The translations under genes and the position numbers were made by a program. The notes under the pieces are model-generated. The model did no database searches. It was not told the origin of the DNA and saw only the letters and a list, made by a program, of their open reading frames with translations. A stretch of DNA of 15,008 bases from an uncultured Duncaniella sp. (lineage in GTDB: Bacteria > Bacteroidota > Bacteroidia > Bacteroidales > Muribaculaceae). Location of the stretch: positions 25,134 to 40,141 of the forward strand of contig CAJTRI010000009.1 in assembly GCA_910578615.1 (NCBI GenBank). Direction: 5' to 3'. Below, in pieces: positions 1 to 8,166 of the stretch. How positions within the stretch are numbered: the first letter of the stretch is position 1; each line of letters starts with the position of its first letter.

Positions 1-404
1 GCGTCATAGGCGGGATCGTTCTTGTCGATTCCTACGGGCTTGCCTTCCTCCTCAGGATGGAAACGGAGGTTTTCGAGAAGAAGAACCTGACCGGGTTGGA
101 GAGCGGCGGCCTTTTCGGATGCTTCGGCGCAATCATCGGCAAATTCCACATCTGTACCGAGATATTGGGCCACAGTGTCCTTGATCTGTGAAAGAGACAT
201 CTTAGGATTTACCTTACCTTTGGGTTTGCCCATGTGGCTCATGATGATGAGGCTTCCGCCGTCAGCAAGAATCTTTTTGAGAGTGGGGAGCGCGCCACGG
301 ATACGGGTATCGTCTGTGATGTGTCCGTTTTCGTCAAGGGGAACATTGAAGTCCACGCGGACGATGGCTTTTTTGCCGTTGAAATTGTACTTGTCGATGG
401 TCAT
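1..404 (-). CDS. pgk: Phosphoglycerate kinase, N-terminal part (cut by left edge)
   Basis: This is the first 134 codons of phosphoglycerate kinase, the cytosolic glycolytic enzyme that transfers phosphate from 1,3-bisphosphoglycerate to ADP. Seen in the sequence: the family signature VRVDFNVP at residues 15-22, DDTRIRGALPT just after it, SHMGKPKG around residues 56-63 (usually SHLGRPKG), and LLLENLRFHPEEEG near residue 110. These form the 3-phosphoglycerate-binding N-domain. The nucleotide-binding C-domain lies beyond the window. The ATG at 404-402 was chosen because the family pattern starts right after it and a consensus promoter lies 37-67 bases upstream. The gene follows ftsH on the same strand but is separated from it by a hairpin, so it is probably its own transcription unit. 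Identification is secure; the 3' end is not visible. Confidence 0.97.
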   Translation of the reverse strand, partial: MTIDKYNFNGKKAIVRVDFNVPLDENGHITDDTRIRGALPTLKKILADGGSLIIMSHMGKPKGKVNPKMSLSQIKDTVAQYLGTDVEFADDCAEASEKAAALQPGQVLLLENLRFHPEEEGKPVGIDKNDPAYD

Positions 405-440
405 TTGTATGATATTTTAAGTCAAGTCATTTGAATACCG

Positions 441-471
441 CAAAATTACGGAAAATTTTCTTTAATACAAA
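441..471 (-). promoter_or_regulatory. Promoter of pgk
   Basis: Read on the minus strand this is TTTG (471-468), a 19-base spacer, and TAATTTTG (448-441). It is a full match to the Bacteroidota housekeeping promoter TTTG-N19-21-TAnnTTTG. Transcription would start near 434, giving a leader of about 30 bases before the pgk ATG at 404. The site is defined by sequence match only. Confidence 0.8.
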
Positions 472-475
472 GTTT

Positions 476-514
476 AGAGCGTGTTTAATAACATGATGTT
501 ATCAGACACGCTCT
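476..514 (-). terminator. Hairpin between ftsH and pgk, probable ftsH terminator
   Basis: A 39-base inverted repeat with outer arms AGAGCGTGT/ACACGCTCT, a T:G wobble and one mismatch, inner arms ATAACA/TGTTAT, and a three-base loop (TGA). It starts 11 bases after the ftsH stop. No strong U run follows on the minus strand (AAACTTTG), so termination is likely but not certain. The hairpin ends only 4 bases before the -33 box of the pgk promoter. Confidence 0.6.
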
Positions 515-524
515 GTATCGGTCA

Positions 525-2582
525 TCAGCCTTTGAACGGCGGCGGAGTCACCGGCGGTATCTCCTGATCCGAAGGATTTTCTTTTTCGTCAGTAGTGTCA
601 ATGCCGGAAGCATCCCCGGAAGGCTTTTCACCCTCTTGAAGCTGCCGGGCGGCATCGCGTTCAGCCTGCAACTGCATGATTTCCTCGGTGCGCGAACGCC
701 ACTGACGCGGCCCGAAGATTTCTTTCAGGTCTTCGGAATACATAACCTCCTTGGTGAGAAGTGTCTCAGCGAGTTTGCCGTGGCCGTCCTTATGTGCGAG
801 GATGATGGACTTGGCACGCTCATACTGCTCGGTGATGATGCGGGATACTTCCTTGTCTATCAAGGCGGCGCGTTCACCTCCGTAAGGCTTCGAAAAGCCA
901 TAGGCCTGTCCTGTCGAATCATAGTAGCACACATTGGGGAGCTGGTCGCTCATACCATAATAGACAACTATGGCATAGGCCATCTTGGTGACTTTTTCAA
1001 GGTCGTTGAGAGCGCCTGTCGATACCTGTCCGAGAGCTATTTCTTCGGCGGCCCTGCCTCCGAGGGTCATACACATCTGGTCAAGAAGCGCTTGGAGAGG
1101 AGTTATCTGGCGTTCCTCCGGCATATACCATGCGGCACCGAGAGCCATTCCGCGCGGAACGATGGAGACTTTGACCATCTCGTTGGAGTATTCGAGGAAC
1201 CATGACACAGTGGCATGGCCTGCCTCGTGTATGGCTATGGCTTTTTTCTCGTCATCTGATATAATCTTGGAGCTATGTTCGAGTCCGCAGATGATACGGT
1301 CTATCGCAGCCATGAAGCTGTCACGGTCGACAGTCTTCTTGTTGTTGCGTGCGGCTATAAGGGCAGCCTCGTTGCAGACATTGGCGATGTCGGCTCCGGA
1401 GAATCCCGCAGTCTGACGTGCCATGACCTCCACATCAACGGTTTCATCCTTCTTGATGTTGCGGAGATGGACATTGAATATCTCGATACGGTCTTTCAGC
1501 TCGGGAAGATCCACTGTGATCTGGCGGTCGAAACGTCCGGCGCGAAGGAGGGCCTTATCAAGAATGTCGGCACGGTTGGTAGCGGCAAGTATAATCACGC
1601 CGCTGTTGGTTCCGAAACCGTCCATCTCGGTCAGAAGCTGGTTGAGAGTATTCTCACGTTCGTCATTTGCTCCCATGTTAGGATTTTTTCCACGAGCACG
1701 GCCAACGGCATCAATCTCGTCGATGAAGACTATACAGGGGGCTTTCTCCTTGGCCTGACGGAAAAGATCACGGACACGAGATGCTCCTACGCCGACAAAC
1801 ATCTCCACAAAGTCCGATCCTGACATTGAGAAGAAAGGCACGTTTGCCTCACCGGCAACAGCCTTGGCCAGAAGGGTCTTTCCCGTTCCGGGAGGGCCTA
1901 CAAGCAGAGCGCCCTTGGGAATCTTGCCACCAAGGTCGGTGTAACGCTGGGGGTTGCGGAGGAATTCCACTATCTCGCGAATCTCTGTCTTGGGTTCGGT
2001 GAGACCGGCCACATCCTTGAATGTGACGTTGGTAGCTTCACCCTTTTCGAACACCTTGGCCTTGGATTTGCCTACGTTAAACACACCTCCCGGGCCGCCA
2101 CTGCCTGAACCGCCCGACATGCGGCGCATCATTATGAACCAGAAAGCCACAAAGAGGATTATCGGGCCGAATGTCCAGAGAATCGATGTATAGTCAGACG
2201 ATTTTTCGTAGTTTACCTCGCCCTTGAACTTTCCTTCCGAACGCCATACGTCGATCTGATCTTGAAGCTTGTCAGCCGACGGGATGTCTGTGACGATATG
2301 AGCCACCGTCCCTTTTCCGGGCTGGTACTGGCTTTCGTGAAAGATGGTACGTGCGAGAGAGTCGGATATTACGCCCTCGGCCTTGTTCGTATTGGTATAT
2401 ACGGTTATCTTGTCCACACCGCCCGTGCCTACATATTGCTCGAACTTGGTGAAACTGACATCCTTGGTGAGGGAATTGTCATCAATATAGAGCATTCCGA
2501 GCAGGAACACTATTATAATGGCATATGCCCAGTACATGCTGAACTTTATGCCGCCCTTCTTAGGTTTGTTGGGATTGTCCAT
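525..2582 (-). CDS. ftsH: ATP-dependent zinc metalloprotease FtsH
   Basis: FtsH is a membrane-anchored AAA+ protease that unfolds and degrades membrane and short-lived cytosolic proteins as a hexamer. The 685-residue protein shows, in order: a transmembrane helix at about 15-33, a periplasmic domain, a second helix at about 134-152, and a Gly/Ser-rich linker. The AAA module follows: Walker A GPPGTGKT (229-236), pore motif MFVGVGA (261-267), Walker B IVFIDEID (284-291), and the second region of homology with ATNRADILDKALLRAGRFDR (334-353). The peptidase domain has zinc motif HEAGH (452-456) and the third metal ligand in GALNDLE (D527). The acidic, Pro-rich tail after about residue 645 looks disordered. 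The length is normal for Bacteroidota. The ATG lies 4 bases after the rsfS stop, so the two genes are very probably cotranscribed. No key residue is missing. Confidence 0.98.
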   Translation of the reverse strand: MDNPNKPKKGGIKFSMYWAYAIIIVFLLGMLYIDDNSLTKDVSFTKFEQYVGTGGVDKITVYTNTNKAEGVISDSLARTIFHESQYQPGKGTVAHIVTDIPSADKLQDQIDVWRSEGKFKGEVNYEKSSDYTSILWTFGPIILFVAFWFIMMRRMSGGSGSGGPGGVFNVGKSKAKVFEKGEATNVTFKDVAGLTEPKTEIREIVEFLRNPQRYTDLGGKIPKGALLVGPPGTGKTLLAKAVAGEANVPFFSMSGSDFVEMFVGVGASRVRDLFRQAKEKAPCIVFIDEIDAVGRARGKNPNMGANDERENTLNQLLTEMDGFGTNSGVIILAATNRADILDKALLRAGRFDRQITVDLPELKDRIEIFNVHLRNIKKDETVDVEVMARQTAGFSGADIANVCNEAALIAARNNKKTVDRDSFMAAIDRIICGLEHSSKIISDDEKKAIAIHEAGHATVSWFLEYSNEMVKVSIVPRGMALGAAWYMPEERQITPLQALLDQMCMTLGGRAAEEIALGQVSTGALNDLEKVTKMAYAIVVYYGMSDQLPNVCYYDSTGQAYGFSKPYGGERAALIDKEVSRIITEQYERAKSIILAHKDGHGKLAETLLTKEVMYSEDLKEIFGPRQWRSRTEEIMQLQAERDAARQLQEGEKPSGDASGIDTTDEKENPSDQEIPPVTPPPFKG

Positions 2583-2586
2583 AGAA

Positions 2587-2949
2587 TCAGTCTAAGTCTG
2601 GTATATCGGTGATGACGGCATCGCTCCACAGCCCTTCGAGGTCATAAAGCGAACGTGTCTCCGGGAGGAAGACATGCACCATGGTGTCGCCATAGTCCAC
2701 GACAATCCATGACGAGTTGCCGTATCCGTCATAATTATAAGGTTTCACACGGTCGTGTTCAAGAAGGTATTCCCTGACACTGTCGGCCACAGCCGCCACG
2801 TGCTGGGTGGATGTGCCTTCGCAGATGACGAAGCGTGATACTGCCGCGCCTTCTATCTCGCTGAGATCGACAATGCTGATTTTACGGCCTTTACGGTCGC
2901 GTATACCTTCTATGATTTCGGGGAGGAGATCCTTGCCGTAGTCTGTCAT
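2587..2949 (-). CDS. rsfS: Ribosomal silencing factor RsfS (Iojap/YbeB family)
   Basis: RsfS binds ribosomal protein L14 (uL14) on the large subunit and blocks joining of the subunits, silencing translation when nutrients are short. The 120-residue protein is the usual length for a bacterial RsfS. It carries the conserved family core WIVVDYGDTMVHVFLPETR at 81-99, followed by YDLEGLW. The N-terminal part includes KKISIVDLS-like sequence (RKISIVDLS, 22-30) and the segment TSTQHVAAVADSV, both typical of the family. The gene sits immediately upstream of ftsH (4-base gap). A 157-base gap separates it from the YigZ gene, with a candidate promoter inside it. Identification rests on family motifs and is strong. 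Confidence 0.95.
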   Translation of the reverse strand: MTDYGKDLLPEIIEGIRDRKGRKISIVDLSEIEGAAVSRFVICEGTSTQHVAAVADSVREYLLEHDRVKPYNYDGYGNSSWIVVDYGDTMVHVFLPETRSLYDLEGLWSDAVITDIPDLD

Positions 2950-3015
2950 GTAGTGTAGTCTTGGATAATGAAGCTCTAAAATGTGTGAATATTTTCAGAA
3001 CAGGTTTTCATTCCG

Positions 3016-3023
3016 CAAAGTTA
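3016..3023 (-). promoter_or_regulatory. Candidate -7 box for rsfS-ftsH
   Basis: The minus strand reads TAACTTTG (3023-3016), a full match to the Bacteroidota -7 element TAnnTTTG, 66 bases upstream of the rsfS ATG. The expected TTTG at the -33 position is absent, so this is tentative. The 2950-3106 gap holds no other clear signal and no obvious terminator for the upstream YigZ gene. Confidence 0.4.
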
Positions 3024-3106
3024 TGAATTTTCCTATAAATCCATTCTCTCAGAAGATTGAAATACTGCCTCTTTATAAACATTAACAACCTTTAAGCGAT
3101 ATTGTT

Positions 3107-3712
3107 TTAGTCGGTAAGTGATGTTCCCGAGACTGCGGAAAGCCTTGCGGCCATTTCGTCACGGATATCAAGCGGGAGGGAGAGTCTCATGGAGCAGGTG
3201 TTGTCAAACTCCTGCGAGGTTATGGTCACAGGGTGTGAAGCGGCATATGATTTCACCAGCCTCATCACCTCGTTCATTGCAAGATATGGAAATGTGAGTG
3301 AGAGGGAAGCCATCTCACGCCCCTCCACTGTGCCGGCTTCGTCAAGCGCCATCCGGGCGGCCTCGCGATAGGCCGATATGAGGCCTGATGTACCGAGTTT
3401 GATCCCCCCGAAGTAACGGACTACGATGACCACGACATCGGTCAGACCGATGGAATTGATCTGACCGAGTATTGGTTTTCCGGCAGTCCCGGACGGTTCG
3501 CCGTTGTCGGAAGAAAGGAATGTCAGCCTGTCAGCCCCTATCATATAGGCCCAGCAGACGTGTCGAGCGTCATGATATTCGTTGGCATACAACGCTATGA
3601 CCTCTCTGGCATCCTCGACCGAGGACACCGGCACGGCAAAAGCGAGGAAACGGCTCATCTTCTCGCGATAAACCGCCTCGCCTGTCTTAGGTATAGTAAG
3701 GAAACGTGCCAT
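3107..3712 (-). CDS. YigZ/IMPACT family protein (UPF0029)
   Basis: A 201-residue member of the YigZ/IMPACT family. The eukaryotic relative IMPACT acts on translation control through GCN1, but the bacterial role is not settled, so I assign family only. Seen: the N-terminal IMPACT fold with DNGEPSGTAGKPIL at 69-82 and VVRYFGGIKLGTSGLI at 97-112, the two signature stretches, then a C-terminal ferredoxin-like domain (DUF1949 type) at about 138-195. Length matches the bacterial two-domain form (about 200). The start lies 31 bases after the queA stop on the same strand, so it is probably the last gene of the ftsX-to-queA unit. I see no clear terminator after it. Confidence 0.93.
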   Translation of the reverse strand: MARFLTIPKTGEAVYREKMSRFLAFAVPVSSVEDAREVIALYANEYHDARHVCWAYMIGADRLTFLSSDNGEPSGTAGKPILGQINSIGLTDVVVIVVRYFGGIKLGTSGLISAYREAARMALDEAGTVEGREMASLSLTFPYLAMNEVMRLVKSYAASHPVTITSQEFDNTCSMRLSLPLDIRDEMAARLSAVSGTSLTD

Positions 3713-3743
3713 TCGATCCGGGCCGGCCCAGAGGACGCCTCTA

Positions 3744-4793
3744 TCAGATTATGAGCATCGAGTCGCCGTAGGCGCCGAACTTATAACCTTCCTTGACAGC
3801 CTTCTTGTAAGCATCCATTACGAGGTCATAACCACCGAAGGCACACACCATCATGAGCATCGTGGAATAAGGAAGATGGAAATTGGACACAAGGGCGTCA
3901 GCCACCGTAAAGTCGTAGGGCGGGAAGATAAACTTGTTTGTCCAGCCGGTATAGGTCTTCATATGTCCCCCCATGCTGACAGCGCTTGCCATGGCACGGA
4001 GAACAGAAGTGCCTACCGCGCACACCCTTCCGGCTGCGTCCTTTGTGGCGTTTACCTTGTCGACAAGCTCCTGGCTCGCCTCCATCTCCTCGGAGTCCAT
4101 GCGATGTTTGGTGAGATCTTCCACATCGATCTCCCTATAATTTCCAAGACCGCTGTGAATGGTGATGAAAGCCTCTTCCACACCCTTGATTTCAAGCCGT
4201 TTCAGAAGCTCTCTGGAAAAGTGAAGACCGGCTCCTGCCGTAATGACCGCACCCTCGCGACGAGCATAGATGGTCTGGTAACGGTCAGCCTCCTCTTCCT
4301 TGGCCCCCTCCTTGATATAGTAAGGAAGCGGGTTGGAGCCGAGTCTGTAAAGTTCTTTCTTGAACTCCTCGTGATCTCCGTCATAAAGGAATCGCAGTGT
4401 GCGTCCGCGCGAGGTGGTGTTGTCAATCACCTCTGCCACCATGTTGTCATCGTCTCCGAAATACAGTTTGTTTCCTATACGTATCTTTCGGGCTGGTTCC
4501 ACAAGCACATCCCACAGTTTGTTTTCGGCGCTCAGCTCACGCAGCAGGAACACCTCGATACGCGCGCCTGTCTTTTCCTTGTTTCCGTAAAGGAGTGCGG
4601 GAAACACCATCGAATCATTGTAGACAAAAAGGTCACCTTCGTCAAAGTAATTTATGATTTCCTTGAATTCGTGGTGTTCGATGGTTCCGTTCTTACGGTC
4701 TACCACCATTAGACGACACTGGTCTCTCTCCGGCCCGGGATGCTGTGCGATAAGATCATCGGGGAGGCGGAATTTGAATTGAGAAAGCTTCAT
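3744..4793 (-). CDS. queA: S-adenosylmethionine:tRNA ribosyltransferase-isomerase QueA
   Basis: QueA transfers and isomerises the ribosyl part of S-adenosylmethionine onto preQ1 in tRNA (His, Asp, Asn and Tyr acceptors), making epoxyqueuosine. The 349 residues begin with the typical LPDDLIAQHP (10-19) and PERDQCRLMV. Later landmarks are EVFLLREL (80-87), AGAGLHFSRELL (187-198), SGLGNYREI (214-222), KHRMDSE (229-235), RVCAVGTSVLRAMAS (256-270) and the C-terminal TGWTNKFIFPPYDF (282-295) with SNFHLPYSTML. The length is normal. truB lies 25 bases upstream on the same strand, giving two adjacent genes for RNA modification. No other queuosine-pathway gene is visible in the window. Confidence 0.97.
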   Translation of the reverse strand: MKLSQFKFRLPDDLIAQHPGPERDQCRLMVVDRKNGTIEHHEFKEIINYFDEGDLFVYNDSMVFPALLYGNKEKTGARIEVFLLRELSAENKLWDVLVEPARKIRIGNKLYFGDDDNMVAEVIDNTTSRGRTLRFLYDGDHEEFKKELYRLGSNPLPYYIKEGAKEEEADRYQTIYARREGAVITAGAGLHFSRELLKRLEIKGVEEAFITIHSGLGNYREIDVEDLTKHRMDSEEMEASQELVDKVNATKDAAGRVCAVGTSVLRAMASAVSMGGHMKTYTGWTNKFIFPPYDFTVADALVSNFHLPYSTMLMMVCAFGGYDLVMDAYKKAVKEGYKFGAYGDSMLII

Positions 4794-4817
4794 GCTACTT
4801 TCAGTATATTTTTTCTT

Positions 4818-5558
4818 TTATTGTTGTTCTTTAATTGAGTCGGATGATTCCCCCTCGGGAAATTCGAGCGGGGTTGTGCGTATGAGTTCTACCGCCTGTT
4901 CCACACTGAGGCAATCGGCTATCGACACGCTTCCGACGCGTGTGCGCCGCAATGCGATCAGATGGCCGCCGGAACCGAGCGCCGAACCAATATCACGGGC
5001 AAGTGCCCGGATATATGTCCCCTTGCTGCACACTATGCGCAGTGAAAGTGTCTTCTCCTTGCTGTCAAAACCGAGGATCTCGATTTCATCGATCACGAGT
5101 ACTTTGGGTTTCAGTTCCACTTCGTGACCTTTTCGCGCCATATTGTAGGCACGCTTACCGTCTACCTTGCAAGCCGAAAATGAGGGCGGCACCTGCTCGA
5201 TGCGGCCACGGAAGCGGGGCAGCACAGACTCGATAAGCCCGAGGGTGATGTGGTCGGCAGGATATACGGCATCTATCTCAGTTTCGAGGTCAAACGACGG
5301 CGTAGTGGCCCCGAGGCGTATCACCGCCTCATATTCCTTCACACCGGCTTGAAGCTGCTCGATGAGCTTGGTGGAACGCCCGGTCACAACTACCATGACC
5401 CCTGATGCAAGAGGGTCAAGCGTCCCGGCATGTCCCACTTTCATCTTCTTGCGATGCAGACGGTGCAGAAGGACGCCACGCACACGCTTGACAACATCAA
5501 ACGATGTCCAGCCGAGAGGCTTGTCTATGCAGAGGGTTTCCCCTGTTATAAAGTCCAT
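4818..5558 (-). CDS. truB: tRNA pseudouridine-55 synthase TruB
   Basis: TruB isomerises U55 in the T-loop of nearly all tRNAs to pseudouridine. Starting from the ATG at 5558-5556 the protein has 246 residues. It begins with the family pattern TLCIDKPLGWTSFDVV (8-23). The catalytic aspartate is D48 in GHAGTLDPLASG, the same number as in E. coli. PPSFSACKVDGKRAYNMARK (124-143) and CSKGTYIRALARDIG (177-191) complete the core. A longer frame from 5639 exists, but it would add 27 unconserved residues and overlap uppP by 74 bases. The chosen start lies 7 bases after the uppP stop, which fits translational coupling in an operon. The short, charged C-terminal tail (EFPEGESSDSIKEQQ) looks disordered. 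Confidence 0.96.
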   Translation of the reverse strand: MDFITGETLCIDKPLGWTSFDVVKRVRGVLLHRLHRKKMKVGHAGTLDPLASGVMVVVTGRSTKLIEQLQAGVKEYEAVIRLGATTPSFDLETEIDAVYPADHITLGLIESVLPRFRGRIEQVPPSFSACKVDGKRAYNMARKGHEVELKPKVLVIDEIEILGFDSKEKTLSLRIVCSKGTYIRALARDIGSALGSGGHLIALRRTRVGSVSIADCLSVEQAVELIRTTPLEFPEGESSDSIKEQQ

Positions 5559-5565
5559 AGCCGTA

Positions 5566-6384
5566 TCACCATATGATGCAGAGTAGTCCGGCTGCCAGAC
5601 AATAGAGGGCGAACCAGATGAGTCTGCCTTTCTTGACAATCTCGATCATCCATTTGCAGGCCATACAACCTACTATGAAAGAGGCAAAAAAGCCTATGAC
5701 GAGCGGGAGAGTCCCAACGTTCTCGCCCATGGCCTCCCCTCCTATTATATCCTTCATGTCAAGCATGGCCTCACCGAGAATAGGTATGATGACCATGAAG
5801 AAGGAAAACTGAGCGATCTTGTCGCGCTTGTCGCCGAGAAGAAGTCCAGTGGCTATCGTGGTACCCGAACGACTCAGCCCCGGAAGGACGGCCACAGCCT
5901 GGGCACAGCCTATTATAAAGGCATCAAGCCATGTGATGTCGTGCCCCTTGTCCTTGTAGCTCTTCTCGCGCGCCGGATTTCGGAAAAAATAGGCGAAGCT
6001 GAGAAGACATGCCGTGACAAGCAGACAGATTCCGACCGTCATAAGCCCATTGCCGAAAAATTGCTCCACAAAGTCCTTGAAACACAGTCCGACGATTGCC
6101 ACCGGGATGCATGAGAGAAGTATCTTGCATACATAGAAGAAGTTGTCGTCACGCGATATGGTGAAGAACGACTTGCAGAGCGGCATAAATTCCTTCCAGA
6201 GAACCACGATGGTGCTAAGCACAGTGGCCACATGGAGCACGAGGTCAAATTGAAGAGCATCGGCGCCTGAAAGACGTAGTCCGAGAATTTCACGAAAAAT
6301 TTCAAGATGCCCGCTTGAGCTGATGGGGAGATATTCGGCAAGTCCTTGTACAATACCGAGTATCAGTGCGTCTAACCAATCCAT
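5566..6384 (-). CDS. uppP: Undecaprenyl-diphosphatase UppP (BacA family)
   Basis: UppP is an integral membrane phosphatase that converts undecaprenyl diphosphate to the monophosphate lipid carrier used for peptidoglycan and surface polysaccharides; overproduction gives bacitracin resistance. The 272-residue protein is strongly hydrophobic with about eight membrane segments. It shows both family active-site motifs: E17 with LPISSSGHLE (19-28) and PGLSRSGTT (168-176), including R172. H51 lies in the conserved LVLHVATVLS stretch. An in-frame TGA just upstream fixes the start near this ATG. Upstream lies a 104-base untranslated gap after the DUF3098 gene; downstream truB begins 7 bases after the stop. 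Confidence 0.97.
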   Translation of the reverse strand: MDWLDALILGIVQGLAEYLPISSSGHLEIFREILGLRLSGADALQFDLVLHVATVLSTIVVLWKEFMPLCKSFFTISRDDNFFYVCKILLSCIPVAIVGLCFKDFVEQFFGNGLMTVGICLLVTACLLSFAYFFRNPAREKSYKDKGHDITWLDAFIIGCAQAVAVLPGLSRSGTTIATGLLLGDKRDKIAQFSFFMVIIPILGEAMLDMKDIIGGEAMGENVGTLPLVIGFFASFIVGCMACKWMIEIVKKGRLIWFALYCLAAGLLCIIW

Positions 6385-6488
6385 ACTGTTTCATTTTTCA
6401 GGGCCACGGAGGATAAGAGGGCCAACTGTCACAGAAGCCTCTGCCCGTGCCGAACGACCCTGGTTGGCTTTATTATTTGTGTTAAATA

Positions 6489-6776
6489 TCAATTTTTTTT
6501 ACGTGGCGAATACATGATTCCCACCCCCATGAATATGAATCCGAGAAATGCGATGGTCGGGCCTACGACTATACGTCTGGTCGAGAAAATGTCCGGGTTG
6601 AACTCCCCCCAGTCACTTGATCCGCCTGTCATCAGGAGGAAACCGAGCACGATCATGACTCCCGCCACGGCCATAAGCACGAAATTTGTTCTGACAAGAG
6701 GACGCTGCGACTCTGATTCCCTTACAAGCGCCTCGTTAGTTCCCTTAGAGACGGTATATTTGTTCTTTGTATCCAT
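6489..6776 (-). CDS. DUF3098 family small membrane protein
   Basis: A 95-residue protein with a polar N-terminus, two predicted membrane helices (about 30-49 and 68-89) and a short basic end (SPRKKN). The stretch FNPDIFSTRRIVVGP between the helices matches the pattern I know as DUF3098, a Bacteroidota family of unknown function usually found between ftsX and uppP, as here. The start at 6776 was chosen because it follows the ftsX stop by 7 bases; the longer frame from 6833 would overlap ftsX and add nothing conserved. Its position suggests a role near cell division or envelope synthesis, but that is inference from neighbours only. Confidence 0.85.
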   Translation of the reverse strand: MDTKNKYTVSKGTNEALVRESESQRPLVRTNFVLMAVAGVMIVLGFLLMTGGSSDWGEFNPDIFSTRRIVVGPTIAFLGFIFMGVGIMYSPRKKN

Positions 6777-6783
6777 TTGGAAT

Positions 6784-7662
6784 TTATTTGAATAGTTCGT
6801 CATAGGAAAGACGAAGGTATTTGTTGGCGGCAAAAAGAGCCGCGATAAAACATATTATAACCCCGACTACCACCGTCGCACCCATGACTATTCCGGCATC
6901 GGCCCATGATATGGTCGTGGCCATGGATACATCCAGCGAACGGCAATAATACACAAGGAGCGCTATGACACCAGAGGCTATGAGTCCGGCAACAAGACCG
7001 TTTACAATATTTTCGACAAGGAACGGACGTCTGATGAATCCGGCCGTCGCCCCAACAAGCTTCATTGTGTGGATAATGAACCTACGGGAATAGACCGAGA
7101 GGCGCACCGTATTGAATATCAACACAAATGACACCACCAACAATCCCGACCCGATGAGCAGCAGCGTGAATGTCACGCTCGAAAGGGTGGAACTTACACC
7201 CTCGATGAGTTCGGAATTGAAAGTAATGTCGTTGACTGACGGAAGCAGGCCTATCGGGGCAGCAATGGAAGAGATACTGTCGGGATGGGCATAGGCGGCG
7301 TTAACATGCACTTCGAGTTCGGGCATGAAGGGATTGACCTGGGCGAGGCGCATTATATCCTCGTCATCACCCACTATCTTCTGCCAGCGTTCAAGTATCG
7401 CATCCGGCGAGGAATAAACGCAATCCTTGATGCCATTGGTGGCTTTCAGACGCCCTGTGACGGCGTTGATGTCCGAAGCCGTGGCGTCATCATTGAATAT
7501 TACCACAAAACCCATGTTCTCCTTCACCGAGTCGGTGACACGGTTTGTTGCAATACCGATGAATGCGGCAACCCCGAGCACAACGAGCACAAGGGCCACC
7601 GAGACGGTAGCCGTGGCACGGGTACTGAACAGAGGGATATGATGGTGATGAAATCTGCCCAT
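6784..7662 (-). CDS. ftsX: Cell division protein FtsX (permease-like)
   Basis: FtsX is the membrane partner of the ATPase FtsE. The pair links the division ring to activation of peptidoglycan hydrolases in the periplasm. From the ATG at 7662 the protein has 292 residues: a cytoplasmic start with four consecutive histidines (5-8), helix 1 (about 17-38), a periplasmic domain (39-158), then three helices (about 160-185, 216-240, 255-278). The conserved cytoplasmic segment KLVGATAGFIRRPFLVEN (201-218) is the FtsX signature. A longer frame from 7710 is rejected because a good promoter (7680-7711) lies inside it. No ftsE is visible nearby, which is common in Bacteroidota. ftsX heads the series DUF3098-uppP-truB-queA-yigZ. 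Confidence 0.95.
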   Translation of the reverse strand: MGRFHHHHIPLFSTRATATVSVALVLVVLGVAAFIGIATNRVTDSVKENMGFVVIFNDDATASDINAVTGRLKATNGIKDCVYSSPDAILERWQKIVGDDEDIMRLAQVNPFMPELEVHVNAAYAHPDSISSIAAPIGLLPSVNDITFNSELIEGVSSTLSSVTFTLLLIGSGLLVVSFVLIFNTVRLSVYSRRFIIHTMKLVGATAGFIRRPFLVENIVNGLVAGLIASGVIALLVYYCRSLDVSMATTISWADAGIVMGATVVVGVIICFIAALFAANKYLRLSYDELFK

Positions 7663-7679
7663 TTTACTGAAAATTAGTG

Positions 7680-7711
7680 CAAATTTACTAATGTAAAAAG
7701 GGCGTGTCAAG
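7680..7711 (-). promoter_or_regulatory. Promoter of the ftsX operon
   Basis: The minus strand reads CTTG (7711-7708, three of four matches to TTTG if read as TTG), a 20-base spacer, and TAAATTTG (7687-7680), a full -7 match. The start of transcription would be near 7673, leaving a leader of about ten bases before the ftsX ATG at 7662. This placement decides the ftsX start. Confidence 0.65.
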
Positions 7712-7751
7712 TGCTTACCGGCAATTTTAACAAAATTTACCAGTCAATATA

Positions 7752-8162
7752 TCAACCGATAATAGTCGCCACAATATTTCGAGGCCCTCCGTGGTCACGG
7801 AACTCACAGATATATATACCCTGCCATATCCCAAGATTCAGGCGCCCGTCTGTAATCGGTATCGTCAGTGTCGAGCCTACTATAACCGACTTCGCATGAG
7901 ACGGCATATCGTCAGGCCCCTCATCCACATGAAGATAATATGGCGCGTTTTCCGGCACAAGCCTGTCAAAGATGGAACGCAGATCATGGCGCACATCAGG
8001 GTCGGCATTTTCGTTAATGGCAAGCGCCGCTGACGTATGCTTTATAATAAGGTGTAATAGCCCTTTGTCCGGCAATGCCGGAAGTCTGCGTACCACCTCG
8101 CCGGTCACGAGGTGTATGCCGCGCGAGCAGGCGCGCAATGTGAATTCTGTCTGTTGAACCAT
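7752..8162 (-). CDS. YjbQ family protein (UPF0047, secondary thiamine-phosphate synthase type)
   Basis: A 136-residue single-domain protein of the UPF0047/YjbQ family. E. coli YjbQ has weak thiamine-phosphate synthase activity, but the physiological role of the family remains uncertain. Conserved stretches seen: KHTSAALAINENADPDVR (41-58), then LHVDEGPDDMPSHAKS (77-92) with the metal-type histidines H78 and H89, and LGIWQGIYICEFRDHG (110-125). The length is typical. The start MVQQTEFTL matches the usual family beginning. The gene is divergent from trpB and its leader. Downstream, ftsX has its own promoter, so yjbQ may be monocistronic, although I see no terminator between them. Confidence 0.92.
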   Translation of the reverse strand: MVQQTEFTLRACSRGIHLVTGEVVRRLPALPDKGLLHLIIKHTSAALAINENADPDVRHDLRSIFDRLVPENAPYYLHVDEGPDDMPSHAKSVIVGSTLTIPITDGRLNLGIWQGIYICEFRDHGGPRNIVATIIG

Positions 8163-8166
8163 ATTG

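Noticed and set aside
636..1205. Plus-strand frame of 189 codons within ftsH
   Set aside because: Lies entirely opposite the well-supported ftsH and shows no domain or motif.
3876..4712. Plus-strand frame of 278 codons within queA
   Set aside because: It is antisense to queA and has no recognisable family feature; queA carries every expected motif.
5559..5639. Earlier in-frame start for truB at 5639
   Set aside because: It overlaps the end of uppP by 74 bases and adds residues outside the TruB pattern.
7663..7710. Earlier in-frame start for ftsX at 7710
   Set aside because: The ftsX promoter lies inside this stretch, so it would not be transcribed from that promoter, and the added residues are not conserved in the family.
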